Below are positions 61,550 to 64,000 of a stretch of 64,000 nucleotides of DNA, in pieces (the stretch's first letter is position 1; every line of letters begins with the position of its first letter). Location of the stretch: the NCBI RefSeq assembly GCF_028858725.1, contig NC_084759.1, positions 138,862,171 to 138,926,170 on the forward strand, in the 5' to 3' direction. Source of the DNA: Colius striatus (lineage: Eukaryota; Chordata; Aves; Coliiformes; Coliidae). The notes below the pieces were generated by a model. The model did no database searches, had not been told where the DNA came from, and saw nothing but the letters and a program-made list of their open reading frames with translations. The position numbers were made by a program, and so were the translations under genes.

Positions 61550-62850
61550 CATTCATAGTTGGGTGGATTTATTTAAAAGGAAATAAAAGCATTATACAGT
61601 AAAAAACAAAGGGATTAAAAATTTACAATACACGTTTAAAACAAAGGGACGCTCCAAACAATAACAAACTACTACAGGAGACTACAATAAAACTACAGAG
61701 TAATAAAAATAAAAACTCAGTCTTAAGGATCACACTGCCTTTTGGCAGAGCTTGCAAATGTATGTATTATGTCCACTGATGTAAAGAGCACCTTATTCAA
61801 CAAGTGTCTAGCAACTTTTTCTCGTCGGGAAGCGGAGAGACCTAATTCGGTAAGTAGCTCAAAGTTACTTTCAAACCACTTGCCTCTAGACCCCAAAGGA
61901 AAACCAGAGAATTTCACAATCAAGGCATTAGTCAGTTATTTAGTTTAGTATTCATGATGTCTGTATTTGTTAACTTTTTCCTCAGCTGCATCCTTAAGAG
62001 TAGCTGACTTATTTTCAAATCTAATTGTTACATCCATCGCCTGTGCTGTCTGATCTTTAACAAAAACCAAATTGGGTTTAAATAGTTCATTGTTATTGTC
62101 TCTGATCAGTGGTTCTTGAAAATCGAACCAATCGCACTTTTTAGCTTCTTCTATAAGAATTTCACTAATATAATTATGTCTTTTAATTCTGGCTTCCTGT
62201 ACCGATGGGCAGAAGCCAATGATATGGGCCGTGGATTCTATTTCAGTACTGCAATGCCTACATGTTTTATTAAAGTTGTCTTGTCTACCTCTGGCCAGAA
62301 ATTCTCTTGTGGGGTAGACATTTGCCCTGAGTTGTAGGGCAGTTATTATTTTCCTTTGAGGAATGCTTCTGTTGTTACCAATCCAATTATTGTTGATTTT
62401 ATCTCCCTCAAAATTACTAATACCCAGCCCTGAGATTACAACTTGACCCATTTTTGAAATTCTTGTTTTCTCCAGTTACATGATTTAGGAAAATAAACAT
62501 TCAATACAGGTTTTTCCCATTTTGTACACTCGTCTAGATCACTAACCTCTTCGGACACAACCAAGACTGACTGCCGTTCCCAGATACACAGAATCTTATC
62601 CCTATCCACTCCAGCTGTAACCCATAATTTCAAGTACTCTTTCTTGATATTTTCCTTTTTTGCAACAGATCTTATGACTTCATCAGAAGATTGTGCTATT
62701 CTATGCAATCTTCTGGCTTCTATGCTGGGAATTAATGCACTTAACCTGGTTATGCCCAGGCCCCCATCCCTGGTTCGAGCATATAACAATGCATCGCATG
62801 TAGAAGGTTATTTGCTTACTTTCTTGGTTTATGAGAGAGATTTCCTGTTA
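61550..62850 (-). mobile_element. R2-clade non-LTR retrotransposon, 5'-truncated decayed copy
   Basis: A single minus-strand element reads from the post-reverse-transcriptase region (from about 62807) through CCHC knuckle, restriction-like endonuclease and C-terminal tail to a stop at 61723, then an AT-rich 3' UTR of about 150-170 bases. R2 elements encode one protein that nicks 28S rDNA and reverse-transcribes its own RNA at the nick. The domain order (thumb/linker, CCHC, KPD endonuclease, GxRG tail) is diagnostic of the R2 group and unlike CR1. Coding is clear to about 62807; short matching pieces in shifted frames suggest extension to about 62850. The 3' end near 61550 is a guess. No 28S rRNA sequence is recognised in the flank. 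Confidence 0.85.
61723..62807 (-). pseudogene. R2-like reverse transcriptase/endonuclease C-terminal part, disrupted
   Basis: Frame one (62807-62436) has the DGGLGI motif (62768-62751) typical just after the R2 reverse transcriptase. A one-base frameshift near 62440-62460 moves the coding to frame two (62451-61945), with the CCHC knuckle C-x2-C-x8-H-x4-C (62262-62209), an RH pair ten residues later, and the endonuclease signature KPN...DVTI. The first acidic residue of KPD is Asn (codon 62071-62073); the second Asp remains (62032-62034). Two in-frame stops (61945-61947 and 61936-61938) interrupt the same frame, which then continues with GFPLGSRGKWF (61905-61873), a conserved R2 C-terminal block, to TAA at 61723. 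It cannot make an active protein. Confidence 0.87.
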
Positions 62851-64000
62851 AATGTGTAAGTAGGTAAACATTTTGTAAAAGAGTACATACAATATTCAGA
62901 ATTTACAAATGCCAAGAGAGGCTAAAGTACAAAATCCTATATTCTTTAACCATCAGAAGTTCTGCGTATATTCATAAGCTTCTAGGTAATCTTCAAACGT
63001 CAATAGATTTTGATTTTTTTTGTCTGAAGGGAATATACATTCCAGAAGGTAGGTTTGTCTGTTTCTTGCCCACTAACAACTGTTTAATAATGCTGAAACT
63101 ATAAAAACGAACATAAAATTAGGAGTATTTTTTGTTAAGTAACAGTTAAAGTCCTTTTATCTACAAAGTGAACAATGCTTCTTACAAACTGTAACTGGTT
63201 ATAGGAAAAGCTCAAGACAGATAAGTTTAACTCAGAATCTAAAATTTAAGTAACTCAAGAAAACAAAGTAATCTGAAATTGTGATTGAGCCTCCCTTGCT
63301 ATGAACTGTGTAAATTTTCAAGATTACTGTTCTCACTAAGTACCGTGTCTGAATAACAAAAATCAGTGAGGACTTTGATGCTGTAAATAAGGGAGGAAAG
63401 CAAGCAAGCAAAAAATAAGTTTATTAACTCCTCCCCATGCTTTAAGGATACATTCTAAAAATTATCACTTGACATTAGAAAAATTGATTGTAGTATGACA
63501 ACATACATTATTTAATAAATTTGCTAAGCTGTTTTATAGTCTTTGCACAAAATTTATAAAGGTCATTTCGTTGACAAGTATAATATTGAGACTACTTTAG
63601 CACACAGAAACAATTACCAGCAACTTAGAAAATATAGGAATTACGATGTCAGATCTAAATGAGAGTACATAGGTGATTAAACAGAATTACTCAGGATTGC
63701 TTTGGAAAGGTTAAAATCTCTGTTCCATAAGTATTAAGAAAATGTTATATAACCAAAGCAACAGGAAAGATTTCTGTTTTTTGTTTAATATACCACAATA
63801 AAGCACTTTGAGATACTTTGCACCATTCAAGGCCTGAGTTCCAAAAACTCTATCCCCAGCAAGCACCAATCCCTTTTTCTAGAGACATCTAGTCTAGAGC
63901 TCCAGTACCGCTGTCATTTTGGAGTAAGTTTTCATCATCTAGAACCTACTTCCTTTTAGAAAAAGCACCAGCCATTATCCATCATTGCTGTGAGAATACC
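62851..64000. other. Intergenic sequence at the window edge
   Basis: AT-rich with no recognised gene or repeat. Its first part might be more of the R2-like element too decayed to recognise. Confidence 0.5.

Noticed and set aside
61550..62850. Host gene with a zinc knuckle
   Set aside because: Domain order, frameshift, two stops and absence of introns or promoter fit a dead R2-clade retrotransposon better.

Overview
The window is vertebrate nuclear DNA, almost certainly avian. The evidence is several CR1 LINE copies with the bird-type 3' end (a purine-rich tail leading into ATTCTRTG-like octamers), ERVL-type solo LTRs opening TGTC.TGG and closing near CACAACA/CATGAGA, an AT-rich intron-and-desert landscape, and one five-exon gene with consensus GT-AG introns. 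There are no bacterial-style operons, CRISPR arrays or convincing tRNA/rRNA genes.

The only host protein-coding gene I can support is RERGL (RERG/RAS-like), on the + strand from 3076 to 10211. It has a CpG-island promoter with a TATA box, five coding exons and a polyadenylation signal 34 bases after the stop. The exons join without frame conflict into a 204-residue Ras-fold protein. The P-loop and NKxD motifs are kept, but the switch I Thr and the switch II Gly are lost and there is no CAAX box, as expected for this subfamily. Introns 3 and 4 carry a CR1 3' end and a MIR-like relic.

From about 10.3 kb to 61.5 kb the window is a gene desert. It contains repeats of very different ages: MIR/tRNA-SINE-like relics (about 9.6, 10.4, 20.3, 26.3 and 32.8 kb), CR1 fragments (18.3, 30.0, 38.4 and 52.7 kb), and LTR copies (45.7, 51.2 and 57.0 kb). 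At 20.7-23.3 kb there is a three-layer nest: a minus-strand CR1 inside an ERVL-type LTR inside an older plus-strand CR1, with target-site duplications supporting the order. A 52-bp block is repeated exactly at 47.43 and 48.71 kb, without an obvious repeat family.

The most unusual element is at the right end (61.6-62.85 kb, minus strand): a 5'-truncated, decayed copy of an R2-clade non-LTR retrotransposon. It shows the end of the reverse transcriptase/thumb region, the CCHC knuckle, the restriction-like endonuclease and the C-terminal tail. It carries a frameshift, two stops and an Asp-to-Asn change in the KPD endonuclease motif, and it is not flanked by recognisable 28S rDNA. Intact R2 elements normally sit in 28S genes, so this is the best candidate for an unusual or undescribed element here.
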